Part shown: positions 27,890 to 38,990 of the stretch, in pieces
Numbering within the stretch: position 1 is the first letter of the stretch
Layout: each line of letters opens with the position of its first letter
Assembly (NCBI RefSeq): GCF_900324475.1
Contig: NZ_LT992502.1
Location: forward strand, 310,001-374,000
Length of the DNA stretch: 64,000 nt
Direction of reading: 5' to 3'
Source: Enterobacter bugandensis
Lineage (GTDB): Bacteria > Pseudomonadota > Gammaproteobacteria > Enterobacterales > Enterobacteriaceae
The notes under the pieces: model-generated
Databases searched by the model: none
Seen by the model: only the letters and a program-made list of their open reading frames with translations
What the model was told of the DNA's origin: nothing
Program-made: the position numbers and the translations under genes

Positions 27890-29455
27890 ATGAATCGTAG
27901 CGCGCGGCGCAAAATGCTCAGAGTGGTAGGGATCATCATGGTAGTTATGCTGCCGGTGATGCTTGCTTTATGGTTTGCCCAGCTACGAGCCGAGTCGGAA
28001 ACGAGCGCTCAGCTACGGACATTTGCTGAACTGGCTTTAGACAAAACAGAACTGGTAATTCAACAAGTTGAACTGGCCAGGGGCGAGGCAGAAAAATATC
28101 AGGGTGAACGTTGTACGCCGGAACATCGTCAATATATGTTGAACGTTGTTCGTGGCCGCCTGTTTGTCGCCGATTTAATTTATGCGGAAGGTCAGAATTT
28201 TCTTTGTTCGACCGTTTTTACACCGGATCAACCCTACGTCATTCCGGTCGCTAATTACACGCGTAAACCTGACGTTGCTATCTATTATTTTCGCGATACG
28301 CCATTTTATACTGGCTATAAAATGACATATATGCAGCGCGGAAATTATGTCGTGGTGGTCAATCCGCTTTCTTACAGTGAAGTGATGTCTACCGATCATT
28401 CCCTCGCATGGGGGGTATACGACACGGTAACTAATGCCTTCTTTTCCGTCAGCCAGAAAGCCAATGCGACTTTATTAAATTCGATGATTCGGGATAAGGA
28501 ATCGGTATTTCAAAAAGATAACCGTTTCTATACTGTCGTGAAATCGACAAATCGGCCTATTGCCGCCATCGTGTCGACGTCAGATAAACGTTTTTATGAA
28601 ACGCTCTATCACCAGGCGACGTTGACGCTACCGCTGGGAATGATCTGCAGCATTATTATTTTGCTGGTGTGGTCCCGCACCCATCGTGAGCTTAATTCGC
28701 CGGGGCGCTTACTGCACCGGGCGCTGAACAAGCGCCAGCTTTGTGTGCACTATCAGCCGATTATTGATATCAAGAACAACCAGTGTGTGGGGGCAGAGGC
28801 GCTGTTGCGCTGGCCTGGTTTCAATGGGCAGGTAATGAGCCCGGCTGAGTTTATTCCGCTTGCGGAAAAAGAGGGAATGAGCGAGCGGATCACGGATTAT
28901 GTCGTTGAGGAGGTATTCAGCGATCTGGGCCATTTCCTGGCGGCGCATCCGCATCTCTATATTTCGATCAACCTGTCGGCCACGGACTTCCACTCCTCGC
29001 GGCTGATCGCCATGATTTCTGACAAGGCCCGGCACTACGCCGTACGCGCCCAGCAAATTAAAATCGAAGTGACGGAACGCGGCTTTATCGATGTGCCAAA
29101 AACCACGCCGGTGATTCAGGCCTTCCGTCAGGCGGGCTATGAAGTGGCGATCGATGATTTCGGGACCGGTTATTCCAACCTGCACAACCTCTACTCGTTG
29201 AACGTGGATATTCTGAAAATCGATAAATCGTTTATCGACACCTTAACCACCAACAGCACCAGCCACCTGATCGCCGAGCATATTATCGAGATGGCGCAAA
29301 GCCTGCGGCTTAAAACCATTGCGGAAGGGGTTGAGACGGCTGAGCAGGTGAGCTGGCTGTTGAAGCGCGGCGTTGAGTTCTGTCAGGGATGGCACTTCGC
29401 GAAAGCGATGCCGCCCCAGGAGTTTATGACCTGGCAGCAGCAACCTTTGCACTGA
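27890..29455 (+). CDS. pdeC: Cyclic-di-GMP phosphodiesterase PdeC (CSS-EAL)
   Basis: Inner-membrane enzyme that hydrolyses c-di-GMP and, in E. coli, is regulated by periplasmic DsbA/DsbB redox state. Two transmembrane helices bracket a periplasmic CSS domain with its two Cys residues (CTPEH and FLCST); the CSS motif reads CST here. The EAL domain shows EALLRW, a conserved NLSATD and IDDFGTGYSNL, so it should be active. The frame is open to an ATG at 27809, but 27890 is favoured by the GGGCGGG ahead and E. coli length (521 versus 528 residues). Formerly yjcC. Confidence 0.9.
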   Translation: MNRSARRKMLRVVGIIMVVMLPVMLALWFAQLRAESETSAQLRTFAELALDKTELVIQQVELARGEAEKYQGERCTPEHRQYMLNVVRGRLFVADLIYAEGQNFLCSTVFTPDQPYVIPVANYTRKPDVAIYYFRDTPFYTGYKMTYMQRGNYVVVVNPLSYSEVMSTDHSLAWGVYDTVTNAFFSVSQKANATLLNSMIRDKESVFQKDNRFYTVVKSTNRPIAAIVSTSDKRFYETLYHQATLTLPLGMICSIIILLVWSRTHRELNSPGRLLHRALNKRQLCVHYQPIIDIKNNQCVGAEALLRWPGFNGQVMSPAEFIPLAEKEGMSERITDYVVEEVFSDLGHFLAAHPHLYISINLSATDFHSSRLIAMISDKARHYAVRAQQIKIEVTERGFIDVPKTTPVIQAFRQAGYEVAIDDFGTGYSNLHNLYSLNVDILKIDKSFIDTLTTNSTSHLIAEHIIEMAQSLRLKTIAEGVETAEQVSWLLKRGVEFCQGWHFAKAMPPQEFMTWQQQPLH

Positions 29456-29461
29456 TATGCA

Positions 29462-29788
29462 TTAATTCAACTGGTGGCGATAATCGCTCGGCGTACGGTC
29501 AAACTCGCGGCGAAACACGCGGGAAAAGGTTTGTTGCGAGACATAGCCAAGATCCATCGCGATATCAAAAATCGGCCGCTGCGTTGAGCGTAACGCCTGC
29601 GCCGCCAGCAGGAGCCTGCGCTGACGAATGTACTCCCCCAGCGTCTGGTGCATGACCGTGCGGAACATTCTCTGTAAATACCATTTCGAATAGCCCGATT
29701 TTTTTGCGACCACATCAATGTTCAACGGTTGGTCGATATGATCGTCAATCCATTCAATAAGTGTCTGAATAATTTGCTGATGCGACAT
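29462..29788 (-). CDS. soxS: Superoxide response regulator SoxS
   Basis: AraC/XylS-type activator of 108 residues consisting only of the two-HTH DNA-binding domain. Visible motifs are VVAKKSGYSKWYLQRMF (first helix-turn-helix) and FDIAMDLGYVSQQTFSRVF (second). It activates sodA, fumC, micF, acrAB and others. I chose ATG 29788 (MSHQQII) over 29812 by match to E. coli's 107 residues. Transcribed divergently from soxR under a SoxR-controlled promoter. Confidence 0.96.
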   Translation of the reverse strand: MSHQQIIQTLIEWIDDHIDQPLNIDVVAKKSGYSKWYLQRMFRTVMHQTLGEYIRQRRLLLAAQALRSTQRPIFDIAMDLGYVSQQTFSRVFRREFDRTPSDYRHQLN

Positions 29789-29847
29789 AAGGTTGCCCCT
29801 CTGTAGATACAACTTTCTCGGTTGATTCGTCGTTTTCTCTGCGGGGG

Positions 29848-29878
29848 AGTATAATTCCTCAAGTTAACTTGAGGTAAA
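29848..29878 (-). promoter_or_regulatory. soxS promoter with SoxR operator
   Basis: On the minus strand, TTTACC (-35) and TATACT (-10) are 19 bases apart, the overlong spacer typical of MerR-family targets. Between them sits the perfect 18-bp palindrome CCTCAAGTTAACTTGAGG (29857-29874). This is the E. coli arrangement. Confidence 0.95.
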
Positions 29879-29886
29879 GAGGTTTT

Positions 29887-30345
29887 ATGGAAAAGAGATT
29901 GCCGCGCATTAAAGCGCTTTTAACCCCCGGCGAAGTGGCAAAGCGAAGCGGCGTTGCGGTATCGGCGCTCCACTTCTATGAAAGCAAAGGGTTAATTAAA
30001 AGCATCCGTAACGGCGGAAACCAGCGCCGCTACACCCGTGACGTGCTCCGCTACGTGGCGATTATCAAAATTGCGCAACGCATCGGCATTCCCCTGGCGA
30101 CGATCGGTGAGGCATTCGGCGTGTTGCCGGAAGGGCACACGCTTAGCCCGAAAGAGTGGAAAGAGCTTTCGTCCCAGTGGCGTGAAGAGCTGGACAGGCG
30201 TATCCACACGCTGGTGGCGCTGCGTGACGAGCTGGACGGCTGTATCGGCTGCGGCTGCCTGTCCCGTAGCGACTGCCCGCTACGTAACCCTGGCGACAGG
30301 CTGGGCGAGCAGGGGACCGGGGCGCGACTGCTGGAGGAGGATTGA
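29887..30345 (+). CDS. soxR: Redox-sensing activator SoxR
   Basis: MerR-family activator of soxS, 152 residues, switched on by oxidation of its [2Fe-2S] cluster. The N-terminal winged helix is [20 protein letters not shown]. The cluster Cys residues 119, 122, 124 and 130 ([12 protein letters not shown]) are at E. coli positions. ATG 29887 lies 12 bases after the operator, so SoxR also covers its own promoter. The 3' end meets the probable antisense RNA SraL. Confidence 0.97.
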   Translation: MEKRLPRIKALLTPGEVAKRSGVAVSALHFYESKGLIKSIRNGGNQRRYTRDVLRYVAIIKIAQRIGIPLATIGEAFGVLPEGHTLSPKEWKELSSQWREELDRRIHTLVALRDELDGCIGCGCLSRSDCPLRNPGDRLGEQGTGARLLEED

Positions 30346-30370
30346 GTTCTTGCGGCAAAAAGCATAATAA

Positions 30371-30515
30371 AGAACTAAAGCGCCACTAAGGGCGCTTTAG
30401 TTTTTCCCGGTCTTTGTCTTTCTCTCTATCCCGCTGGTTCACGGGAGGGTTTCCCCCGACATCAGCACCCCTCGTGTCGAGCTGGTTGGGGAGGTTCCGG
30501 ATTGTGCTGACACTT
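30371..30515 (-). ncRNA. sraL: Probable SraL (RyjA) small RNA
   Basis: In E. coli the small RNA SraL/RyjA (about 140 bases, sigma-S dependent) is encoded opposite the 3' side of soxR. At the same place this strand has a CATAGAATTAAAG -10-like element near 30520. After it comes a C-rich stretch, then GAACCAGCGGGATAGAGAGA, and a CTAAAGCGCC/GGCGCTTTAG terminator. The match to E. coli SraL is from memory, so boundaries are approximate. Confidence 0.6.
30375..30400. terminator. Shared terminator of soxR and SraL
   Basis: CTAAAGCGCC-ACTAAG-GGCGCTTTAG stem, followed by TTTTT on the plus strand and TTCTTTATT on the minus strand. Confidence 0.85.
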
Positions 30516-30632
30516 TAATTCTATGCAAGACCCGTTTTTTCGCCAGCCGCGCTAGCCGTTTTTTAGACGAAATTTTTTCGCGGTGTTGTTCGATTTTCTA
30601 TAGTTAAAAAGTATGAATAACAGGAGAAAATC

Positions 30633-31304
30633 ATGCTCACGGTACATCACCTTAACCAGTCGCGCTCGCACCGCGTGATCTGGGCGCTGGAAGAGCTCGC
30701 CCTGCCTTATGAGATTGTTCACTACCAGCGCGAAAAGAACATGCTGGCACCCGACTCCCTCAAAAAGGTGCATCCGTTGGGCAAATCGCCGGTCATTGAA
30801 GATAACGGGCTGATCCTTGCGGAGTCAGGCGCCATTCTGGAGTATCTGCAGGAAACCTATGATGCCGAATCGCGGCTGAAGCCTTTAGACCCCGCGCATA
30901 AGGTGCAATACCGCTTCTGGCTGCATTACGCAGAAGGGTCGCTGATGCCGCTGCTGCTCATGAAGCTGGTCTTCAGCAGCCTGGGCAAGCCGCCCGTGCC
31001 GTTTGGCATCCGAACGCTGGGCAAGGCGCTGGGGCAGGGGGTACAGAAAGCGTATCTCAACCCCCAGCTGGAGACCCATGCGCGCTTTATTGACTCACAT
31101 CTTGCTAAAAACAGCTGGTTTGCCGGAGAGACGTTAAGCATGGCCGACATTCAGATGAGCTTCCCCCTCTTTGCCCTGCTGGCGCGCGGCGGCATTGCTA
31201 ATCTGCCGCATATTCAGGCATGGAAGCAAAAAGTGGAAACGAGTCCTGGCTGGCAAAGAACCCTGCAACAAGGTGGCCCGTTAACGATCCCGGGCGAGGA
31301 TTGA
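30633..31304 (+). CDS. Glutathione S-transferase family protein
   Basis: Protein of 223 residues. The N-terminal thioredoxin-like domain has the glutathione-binding SPVIEDNG and LAESGAILEYL segments (ESG motif), and the N-terminal QSRSHR likely supplies the catalytic Ser. The C-terminal all-helical domain includes SMADIQMSFPLF. Substrate unknown. It is absent from K-12 here; I recall a similar gene beside soxR in Salmonella. Its position next to soxRS fits a role in oxidative stress, but this is inference. Good AGGAG before ATG 30633. Confidence 0.85.
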   Translation: MLTVHHLNQSRSHRVIWALEELALPYEIVHYQREKNMLAPDSLKKVHPLGKSPVIEDNGLILAESGAILEYLQETYDAESRLKPLDPAHKVQYRFWLHYAEGSLMPLLLMKLVFSSLGKPPVPFGIRTLGKALGQGVQKAYLNPQLETHARFIDSHLAKNSWFAGETLSMADIQMSFPLFALLARGGIANLPHIQAWKQKVETSPGWQRTLQQGGPLTIPGED

Positions 31305-31326
31305 AATGTAAACAAATTGCGCATAG

Positions 31327-31486
31327 ACGATAACGTTTGCGCATCCTCTGTTTATTTCTTCATCGTCATAAGTGAATTTTAGCGAAAAACGACAAAGTTC
31401 AGTTGAAAAGGGCGGGTATTAGGCTGGATAATCGTTTGCCTTAATTTGACCACCCGTTTTATAAGCGCGGAGCTAAACGTTTGCTT
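31327..31486. promoter_or_regulatory. Cluster of PurR-like sites before ghxP
   Basis: ACGATAACGTTTGCGC (31327-31342), GATAATCGTTTGCC (31427-31440) and AGCTAAACGTTTGCTT (31471-31486) share an AACGTTTGC or ATCGTTTGC core like the PurR operator. A fourth, inverted GCAAACGCAA lies at 31508. ghxP carries purine bases, so PurR control is plausible. The 297 bases before ghxP hold nothing else I recognise. Confidence 0.45.
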
Positions 31487-31601
31487 TTTTTGTGACGCCC
31501 TTTCGTCGCAAACGCAACACACGGATTTGACGTTTTAGCTGGCAGCGGTGTCTCCACCACGCTTATGGACGTTCTATAAAAACTCTCAGGGGATGTTTTC
31601 T

Positions 31602-32951
31602 ATGTCTACGCCATCTGCGCGTACCGGCGGTTCACTTGACGCCATGTTTAAAATTTCGGCTCGTGGCAGCACCGTGCGCCAGGAAGTCGTTGCCGGTCTG
31701 ACCACGTTTCTGGCGATGGTTTACTCCGTCATCGTGGTGCCGGGCATGCTGGGCAAGGCGGGCTTCCCGCCTGCGGCTGTCTTTGTCGCCACCTGCCTGG
31801 TGGCCGGCGTGGGCTCCATCGTAATGGGCCTGTGGGCGAACCTGCCGCTGGCGATTGGTTGCGCCATCTCTTTGACCGCCTTTACCGCGTTTAGTCTGGT
31901 GCTGGGCCAGCAGATCAGCGTACCGGTTGCCCTCGGCGCCGTGTTCCTGATGGGCGTACTGTTTACCGTTATTTCTGCCACCGGCATCCGTAGCTGGATT
32001 TTGCGCAACCTGCCGCAGGGCGTGGCGCACGGCACCGGTATCGGTATCGGCCTGTTCCTGCTGCTGATCGCTGCCAACGGCGTGGGTCTGGTCATCAAGA
32101 ACCCGCTGGACGGCCTGCCGGTAGCGCTCGGTCATTTCGCGAGCTTCCCGGTCATTATGTCGCTCATCGGTCTGGCGGTGATTATCGGCCTGGAAAAACT
32201 GAAGGTGCCGGGCGGCATTTTGCTGACCATTATTGGCATTTCTATTGTCGGCCTGATTTTCGATCCGACCGTTCACTTCTCCGGTATTTTCGCCATGCCG
32301 TCGCTGAGCGATGACAAAGGCAACTCCCTGATCGGCAGCCTGGATATCGTCGGCGCGCTGAACCCGGTGATCCTGCCAAGCGTGCTGGCGCTGGTGATGA
32401 CCGCGGTATTTGACGCCACCGGTACCATTCGCGCGGTGGCCGGTCAGGCCAACCTGCTGGATAAAGACGGTCAGATTATTGATGGCGGCAAAGCGCTGAC
32501 CACCGACTCCCTGAGCAGCGTCTTCTCTGGTCTGGTGGGTGCGGCGCCTGCGGCGGTGTATATCGAATCTGCAGCGGGTACGGCGGCAGGCGGTAAAACC
32601 GGCCTGACGGCCATCACCGTTGGCGTGCTGTTCCTGCTGATCCTGTTCCTCTCTCCGCTCTCCTACCTGGTGCCTGCGTATGCGACCGCGCCAGCGCTGA
32701 TGTACGTCGGCCTGCTGATGCTGAGCAACGTGGCGAAAATCGATTTTGCGGACTTCGTGGATGCGATGTCCGGCCTGATTACCGCAGTGTTTATCGTCCT
32801 GACCTGTAACATCGTGACCGGCATTATGATCGGCTTTGCCTCGCTGGTGATTGGCCGCCTGGTCTCCGGTGAGTGGCGCAAGCTGAACATCGGCACCGTG
32901 GTGATCGCCGTTGCGCTGGTGGCGTTCTACGCGGGCGGCTGGGCAATCTAA
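31602..32951 (+). CDS. ghxP: Guanine/hypoxanthine permease GhxP
   Basis: Inner-membrane NCS2/AzgA-type proton symporter for guanine and hypoxanthine, 449 residues, as in E. coli (formerly yjcD). About 13-14 hydrophobic segments. Family motifs include [17 protein letters not shown] near residue 33 and [20 protein letters not shown] chose ATG 31602 ([11 protein letters not shown]) over 31548 by E. coli length. A terminator follows the stop. Confidence 0.95.
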   Translation: MSTPSARTGGSLDAMFKISARGSTVRQEVVAGLTTFLAMVYSVIVVPGMLGKAGFPPAAVFVATCLVAGVGSIVMGLWANLPLAIGCAISLTAFTAFSLVLGQQISVPVALGAVFLMGVLFTVISATGIRSWILRNLPQGVAHGTGIGIGLFLLLIAANGVGLVIKNPLDGLPVALGHFASFPVIMSLIGLAVIIGLEKLKVPGGILLTIIGISIVGLIFDPTVHFSGIFAMPSLSDDKGNSLIGSLDIVGALNPVILPSVLALVMTAVFDATGTIRAVAGQANLLDKDGQIIDGGKALTTDSLSSVFSGLVGAAPAAVYIESAAGTAAGGKTGLTAITVGVLFLLILFLSPLSYLVPAYATAPALMYVGLLMLSNVAKIDFADFVDAMSGLITAVFIVLTCNIVTGIMIGFASLVIGRLVSGEWRKLNIGTVVIAVALVAFYAGGWAI

Positions 32952-32966
32952 ATTATCCATTGATGC

Positions 32967-32998
32967 GAAAACGGGTGGCTCAGGCCGCCCGTTTTTAT
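32967..32998 (+). terminator. ghxP terminator
   Basis: AAAACGGGTGGC-TCAG-GCCGCCCGTTTTTATTTT stem-loop with one T-G pair. Confidence 0.85.
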
Positions 32999-33104
32999 TT
33001 TCAGGACTCATCCCGTTGCCTTTTGCGTTACTCTGGAGAGGATAGAATAAGAGGCACGACGCCTCAGGTTTGGCTTAAAAAGAAACACAGCAAACAGGGA
33101 ACGC

Positions 33105-34751
33105 ATGGAAATTTTCTTCACAATACTCATCATGACCCTTGTGGTCTCATTATCCGGGGTGGTTACACGCGTACTGCCCTTCCAGGTCCCCCTGCCTTTA
33201 ATGCAAATAGCCATCGGCGCGCTGCTGGCGTGGCCGACGTTCGGTCTGCACGTGGAGTTCGATCCGGAACTGTTCCTCGTGCTGTTTATCCCGCCGCTGC
33301 TGTTTGCCGATGGGTGGAAAACGCCGACGCGCGAATTTCTTGAGCACGGGCGAGAGATCTTCGGCCTGGCGCTGGCGCTGGTGGTCGTTACCGTGGTCGG
33401 GATTGGTTTCCTGATCTACTGGGCCGTACCGGGTATCCCGTTAATTCCCGCCTTTGCGCTGGCCGCCGTGCTGTCGCCGACCGACGCCGTGGCCCTTTCC
33501 GGCATTGTGGGAGAAGGGCGCATTCCGAAGAAAATAATGGGCATTTTGCAGGGCGAGGCGTTGATGAACGACGCTTCCGGCCTGGTGGCTCTGAAGTTTG
33601 CCGTGGCGGTAGCCATGGGCACCATGGTCTTTACCATTGGTGGCGCGACCCTGGAATTCTTCAAGGTGGCGATTGGCGGTATTCTCGCGGGCTTCGTGGT
33701 GAGCTGGCTGTACGGTCGTTCGCTGCGCTTCCTCAGCCGCTGGGGCGGCGATGAACCGGCGACGCAAATCGTTCTGCTGTTCCTTCTGCCTTTTGCCTCT
33801 TACCTTATCGCTGAACATATCGGCGTGTCGGGCATTCTGGCGGCGGTAGCGGCGGGGATGACCATCACCCGTTCCGGCGTGATGCGCCGCGCGCCGCTGG
33901 CGATGCGCCTGCGCGCCAACAGCACCTGGGCGATGCTGGAGTTTGTCTTTAACGGCATGGTCTTCCTGCTGCTGGGCCTGCAGCTGCCGGGCATCATGGA
34001 ATCCTCGCTGATCGCGGCGGAGGCGGATCCAAACGTTGAAGTCTGGATGCTGTTTACCGATATCGTGCTGATCTACATGGCATTAATGCTGGTGCGTTTC
34101 GGCTGGCTGTGGACGATGAAAAAGTTCAGCGTCCGCTTCCTGACCAAAAAGCCGATGGAGTTCGGGTCCTGGACCACGCGCGAGCTGCTGATTGCCTCCT
34201 TCGCGGGCGTACGCGGGGCGATAACCCTCGCCGGTGTGCTCTCTATTCCGCTGCTGCTGCCGACGGGCGACGTCTTCCCGGCGCGCTACGAGCTGGTGTT
34301 CCTGGCGGCGGGCGTGATTCTCTTCTCGCTGTTTGTCGGCGTGATTATGCTGCCGATTTTACTCCAGCACATTGATGCCGGTGACTCGACCCAACAGCAC
34401 AAAGAGGAGCGGATAGCCCGTGCGGCGACGGCAGAAGTCGCGATTGTCGCCATTGAGAAGATGGAGGAGCGTCTGGCTGCCGATGCCGAAGAGAACATTG
34501 ATAACCAGCTGCTGAAGGAAGTCAGTTCACGCGTGATTGGTAATTTGCGCCGTCGTGCTGACGGACGTAACGACGTGGAAAGCTCGCTGCAGGAAGAGAA
34601 CCTCGAGCGTCGTTTCCGCCTGGCGGCGCTGCGCTCCGAGCGTGCCGAGCTGTATCACCTGCGCGCCACGCGTCAGATCAGCAACGAGACGCTGCAAAAG
34701 CTGCTGCACGATCTGGACCTGTTAGAAGCGCTGTTGATAGAGAATCAGTAG
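33105..34751 (+). CDS. yjcE: Cation/proton antiporter YjcE (CPA1 family)
   Basis: Inner-membrane Na+/H+ exchanger of 548 residues. The antiporter core of about 12 helices shows SPTDAVALSGI and GEALMNDASGLVALK, the segments carrying the transport Asp residues. The C-terminal 140 residues (from about 410) form a charged, coiled cytoplasmic tail. E. coli YjcE is 549 residues; its substrate has not been firmly shown. Converges with the LysR gene across a BIME-like repeat. Confidence 0.94.
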   Translation: MEIFFTILIMTLVVSLSGVVTRVLPFQVPLPLMQIAIGALLAWPTFGLHVEFDPELFLVLFIPPLLFADGWKTPTREFLEHGREIFGLALALVVVTVVGIGFLIYWAVPGIPLIPAFALAAVLSPTDAVALSGIVGEGRIPKKIMGILQGEALMNDASGLVALKFAVAVAMGTMVFTIGGATLEFFKVAIGGILAGFVVSWLYGRSLRFLSRWGGDEPATQIVLLFLLPFASYLIAEHIGVSGILAAVAAGMTITRSGVMRRAPLAMRLRANSTWAMLEFVFNGMVFLLLGLQLPGIMESSLIAAEADPNVEVWMLFTDIVLIYMALMLVRFGWLWTMKKFSVRFLTKKPMEFGSWTTRELLIASFAGVRGAITLAGVLSIPLLLPTGDVFPARYELVFLAAGVILFSLFVGVIMLPILLQHIDAGDSTQQHKEERIARAATAEVAIVAIEKMEERLAADAEENIDNQLLKEVSSRVIGNLRRRADGRNDVESSLQEENLERRFRLAALRSERAELYHLRATRQISNETLQKLLHDLDLLEALLIENQ

Positions 34752-34760
34752 CGCGTTGTT

Positions 34761-34832
34761 GCCCGGTGGCGCTGCGCTTACCGGGCCTACATTCGAACCG
34801 TAGGCCGGGTAAGGCGAAGCCGTCACCCGGCA
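34761..34832. repeat. Family B repeat pair (BIME-like), copy 1
   Basis: GCCCGGTGGCGCTGCGCTTA followed by CCGGGCCTAC, then the inverted GTAGGCCGGGTAAGGCGAAG followed by CCGTCACCCGGC. This is a head-to-head REP pair, filling the gap between the convergent yjcE and LysR genes. A near-identical pair is at 42695-42763. Confidence 0.9.
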
Positions 34833-35720
34833 CTATTCAGACCGCACCCAAAACCCCTCACAACATTGCAGCCACGCCTGTGCGCTGTGCGACAGATACA
34901 CCCCTTCACGCCAAATCATCCCCAACTGCCAGTGCAAGTCACTCTCCAGCGGGATCCAGCGCAGCGTGTTTTTATCCAGCCGCTCGCAGATCGGCTGCGG
35001 CAGAATGGCAATTCCCACGCCCGCCTGCACCATTGCCGCCAGGAAATCCCACTGGCCGCTGCGCACCGCAATGCGGGGCTTCACGTTATGGTGATTAAAC
35101 AGGGTCATCAGCTGGCGGCTTAAGGCGAAGTCTTCGTTGTAGATCAGCAGCGGGTGTTCGCCGAGCAGATCGGGCTTCACTGAGTCTATCTTCAGCCAGT
35201 CGCCGGAGCGGGGCACCAGCACGCACAGTGGATGGCTGAACAGCGGCAGCGTTGCCAGCCCGCTCTCTTCCTCCACGGGAAGGGCCGTCATCGCCACGTC
35301 CAGCTCGCCGTTGATCACCGCCTGCTGCACGGTCAGGCCGCCAAACTCAGATATTTTAAGCTCAACGCCGGGGTAGCGCTGGCGGAACAGGCTTATCGGC
35401 CCGGCCATCATCATGCCAACCATCGGCGGAATGCCGAGCCGCAGCAGACCTTTCGTCAGGTGGTTGATGTCCGCAAGCTCGGCCTCAAGCTGGCGAAACT
35501 CCGCCAGGATCGCCAGCCCGCGCTCGAACACCACGCGTCCGGTATCGGTCAGCAGCAGCTTGCGTCCGTCGCGGATCAGCAGGGTACAGTTCAGCTCGTC
35601 TTCGAGGTTTTTCAGCATCTTGCTGATGGTTGGCTGGGTAACAAACAACTTCTCCGCTGCGCGGGTAAAACTTTGCTGGCGAACCACCTCGACAAAATAG
35701 CGCAGCGTTCTTATGTCCAT
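34833..35720 (-). CDS. LysR-family regulator, probable CidR-like
   Basis: Transcription factor of 295 residues. The winged helix is at residues 3-61 (SFTRAAEKLFVTQPTISKMLKNLE), followed by an effector-binding domain starting KGLLRLGIPP. It diverges from cidA with 102 bases between them. LysR regulators beside cidAB respond to acetate or related overflow signals in other bacteria, so that is the likely role here, by analogy. Absent from K-12 at this locus. Confidence 0.8.
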   Translation of the reverse strand: MDIRTLRYFVEVVRQQSFTRAAEKLFVTQPTISKMLKNLEDELNCTLLIRDGRKLLLTDTGRVVFERGLAILAEFRQLEAELADINHLTKGLLRLGIPPMVGMMMAGPISLFRQRYPGVELKISEFGGLTVQQAVINGELDVAMTALPVEEESGLATLPLFSHPLCVLVPRSGDWLKIDSVKPDLLGEHPLLIYNEDFALSRQLMTLFNHHNVKPRIAVRSGQWDFLAAMVQAGVGIAILPQPICERLDKNTLRWIPLESDLHWQLGMIWREGVYLSHSAQAWLQCCEGFWVRSE

Positions 35721-35822
35721 GATTATTCCTCGAAACTATACCTTCGATGATTTTAATTCATTTCAGTCGATGACGTACGCTCACTATACTGGCGCCTCGT
35801 CTCATTTCTGAGGAAAACCCCC

Positions 35823-36233
35823 ATGGCCGTGGCGTTAAGCCGTGTTACGCCTGCCGTTGTGCAACGACTCCAGGTACCAGTTCAGGTACTGCTCTACGCG
35901 GGACTGTTTATTTTTGCGGAATATCTTGTCGACTGGCTGCACCTGCCTTTACCCGCCAACCTGGTAGGGATGGTGCTGATGCTGGTGCTGATCCTCTGCC
36001 GCGCGTTGCCCCTCAGCTGGGTGCGCGCCGGCGCGCGCTGGCTGCTGGCGGAGATGCTGCTGTTCTTCGTTCCGGCCGTGGTGGCGGTGGTGAACTATGC
36101 GCAGCTGCTGATGGTCGACGGCTGGCGCATCTTCACGGTTATTGCCCTGAGCACGCTGATGGTGCTGGGTGCCACCGCCTGGGTGGTGGATAAGGTGTAC
36201 CGGTTCGAAATCAGCAGGCAAAAGCATGACTAA
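35823..36233 (+). CDS. cidA: CidA/LrgA-family membrane protein
   Basis: Holin-like inner-membrane protein of 136 residues with four hydrophobic segments and the family segment LPLPANLVGMVLMLVL (about residues 41-56). CidA/LrgA partners are linked to overflow metabolism, murein hydrolase control and, in Gram-positives, pyruvate transport. Stop overlaps the cidB start by 8 bases (ATGACTAA), giving translational coupling. Next to the acetate genes actP-acs. Confidence 0.85.
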   Translation: MAVALSRVTPAVVQRLQVPVQVLLYAGLFIFAEYLVDWLHLPLPANLVGMVLMLVLILCRALPLSWVRAGARWLLAEMLLFFVPAVVAVVNYAQLLMVDGWRIFTVIALSTLMVLGATAWVVDKVYRFEISRQKHD

Positions 36234-36915
36234 CTTTCAGATAAGCGTGCTGTGCCTGATCGTGACGGTCGCCATCTACTTTGCCAACAAGCGCCTGTAC
36301 CGCCGCTTTCGCACGCTGCCGCTGATGCCGCTGGTCTTTACGCCGATCCTGCTGGTGCTGATGCTGGTCTTCGGCCATATCTCCTGGCAGAACTACATTG
36401 GTGAATCCCACTGGCTGCTGTGGCTGCTCGGCCCGGCAACCATCGCTTTTGCCGTACCCGTTTATGAAAACCTGGCCATTATCAAACGCCACTGGATGTC
36501 GCTCAGCGCGGGCGTCGTCACCGCGACGGTGGTGGCGGTCTGTAGCTCCGTCTGGCTGGCGCGGCTGTTTACCCTCTCCGATGAAATTCAGCGCAGCCTG
36601 GCCGTGCGCTCGGTGACCACGCCGTTTGCGCTGGCGGCCGCCAAACCGCTCGGCGGGCAGCCGGACCTGGTGGCGCTGTTTGTGGTCGTCACCGGCGTAT
36701 TCGGCATGGCGGTGGGGGATGTGCTGTTTCTGCGGCTGTCCATTCGGGAAGGGATGGCGAAAGGAGCAGGGTTTGGCGCGGCATCTCATGGGGCAGGCAC
36801 GGCGCGTTCGTATGAGCTGGGTCAGCAGGAAGGGGTCGTTGCAAGCCTGGTGATGATGCTCTCGGGCGTGACGATGGTGCTGATTGCGCCGCTGGTGGCG
36901 TGGGTGATGTTTTAA
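36226..36915 (+). CDS. cidB: CidB/LrgB-family membrane protein
   Basis: Inner-membrane protein of 229 residues with about 6-7 hydrophobic segments. The LrgB signature is visible: GPATIAFAVPVYEN (about residues 68-81), RSVTTPFALAAAKPLGG and GAASHGAGTARSYELG. I chose ATG 36226, overlapping the cidA stop. It works with CidA. Ends 33 bases before the actP stop on the other strand. Confidence 0.87.
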   Translation: MTNFQISVLCLIVTVAIYFANKRLYRRFRTLPLMPLVFTPILLVLMLVFGHISWQNYIGESHWLLWLLGPATIAFAVPVYENLAIIKRHWMSLSAGVVTATVVAVCSSVWLARLFTLSDEIQRSLAVRSVTTPFALAAAKPLGGQPDLVALFVVVTGVFGMAVGDVLFLRLSIREGMAKGAGFGAASHGAGTARSYELGQQEGVVASLVMMLSGVTMVLIAPLVAWVMF

Positions 36916-36947
36916 GCTCCCCGGCCAGCGTGACCGGGGAGAAAGGC

Positions 36948-38911
<1,964 letters not shown>

Positions 38912-38946
38912 AGAAATCTCCAGAGGTAAGGTTGGTTTGTTTTATC

Positions 38947-38969
38947 CCCTCTCCCCTATGGGGAGAGGG
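38947..38969. repeat. Family A palindrome (copy 3) inside the acs operon
   Basis: CCCTCTCCCC-TAT-GGGGAGAGGG, the exact reverse complement of the core at 1103-1125, in the acs-yjcH gap. It could stabilise the acs mRNA 3' end or partly terminate. Confidence 0.88.
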
Positions 38970-38990
38970 TGAGGGGAGAGGGAGAAAACA

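Noticed and set aside
31632..33011. 459-residue ORF antisense to ghxP
   Set aside because: Composition is dominated by Gln, His, Arg and Asn, typical of the reverse frame of a membrane-protein gene; ghxP is the real gene.
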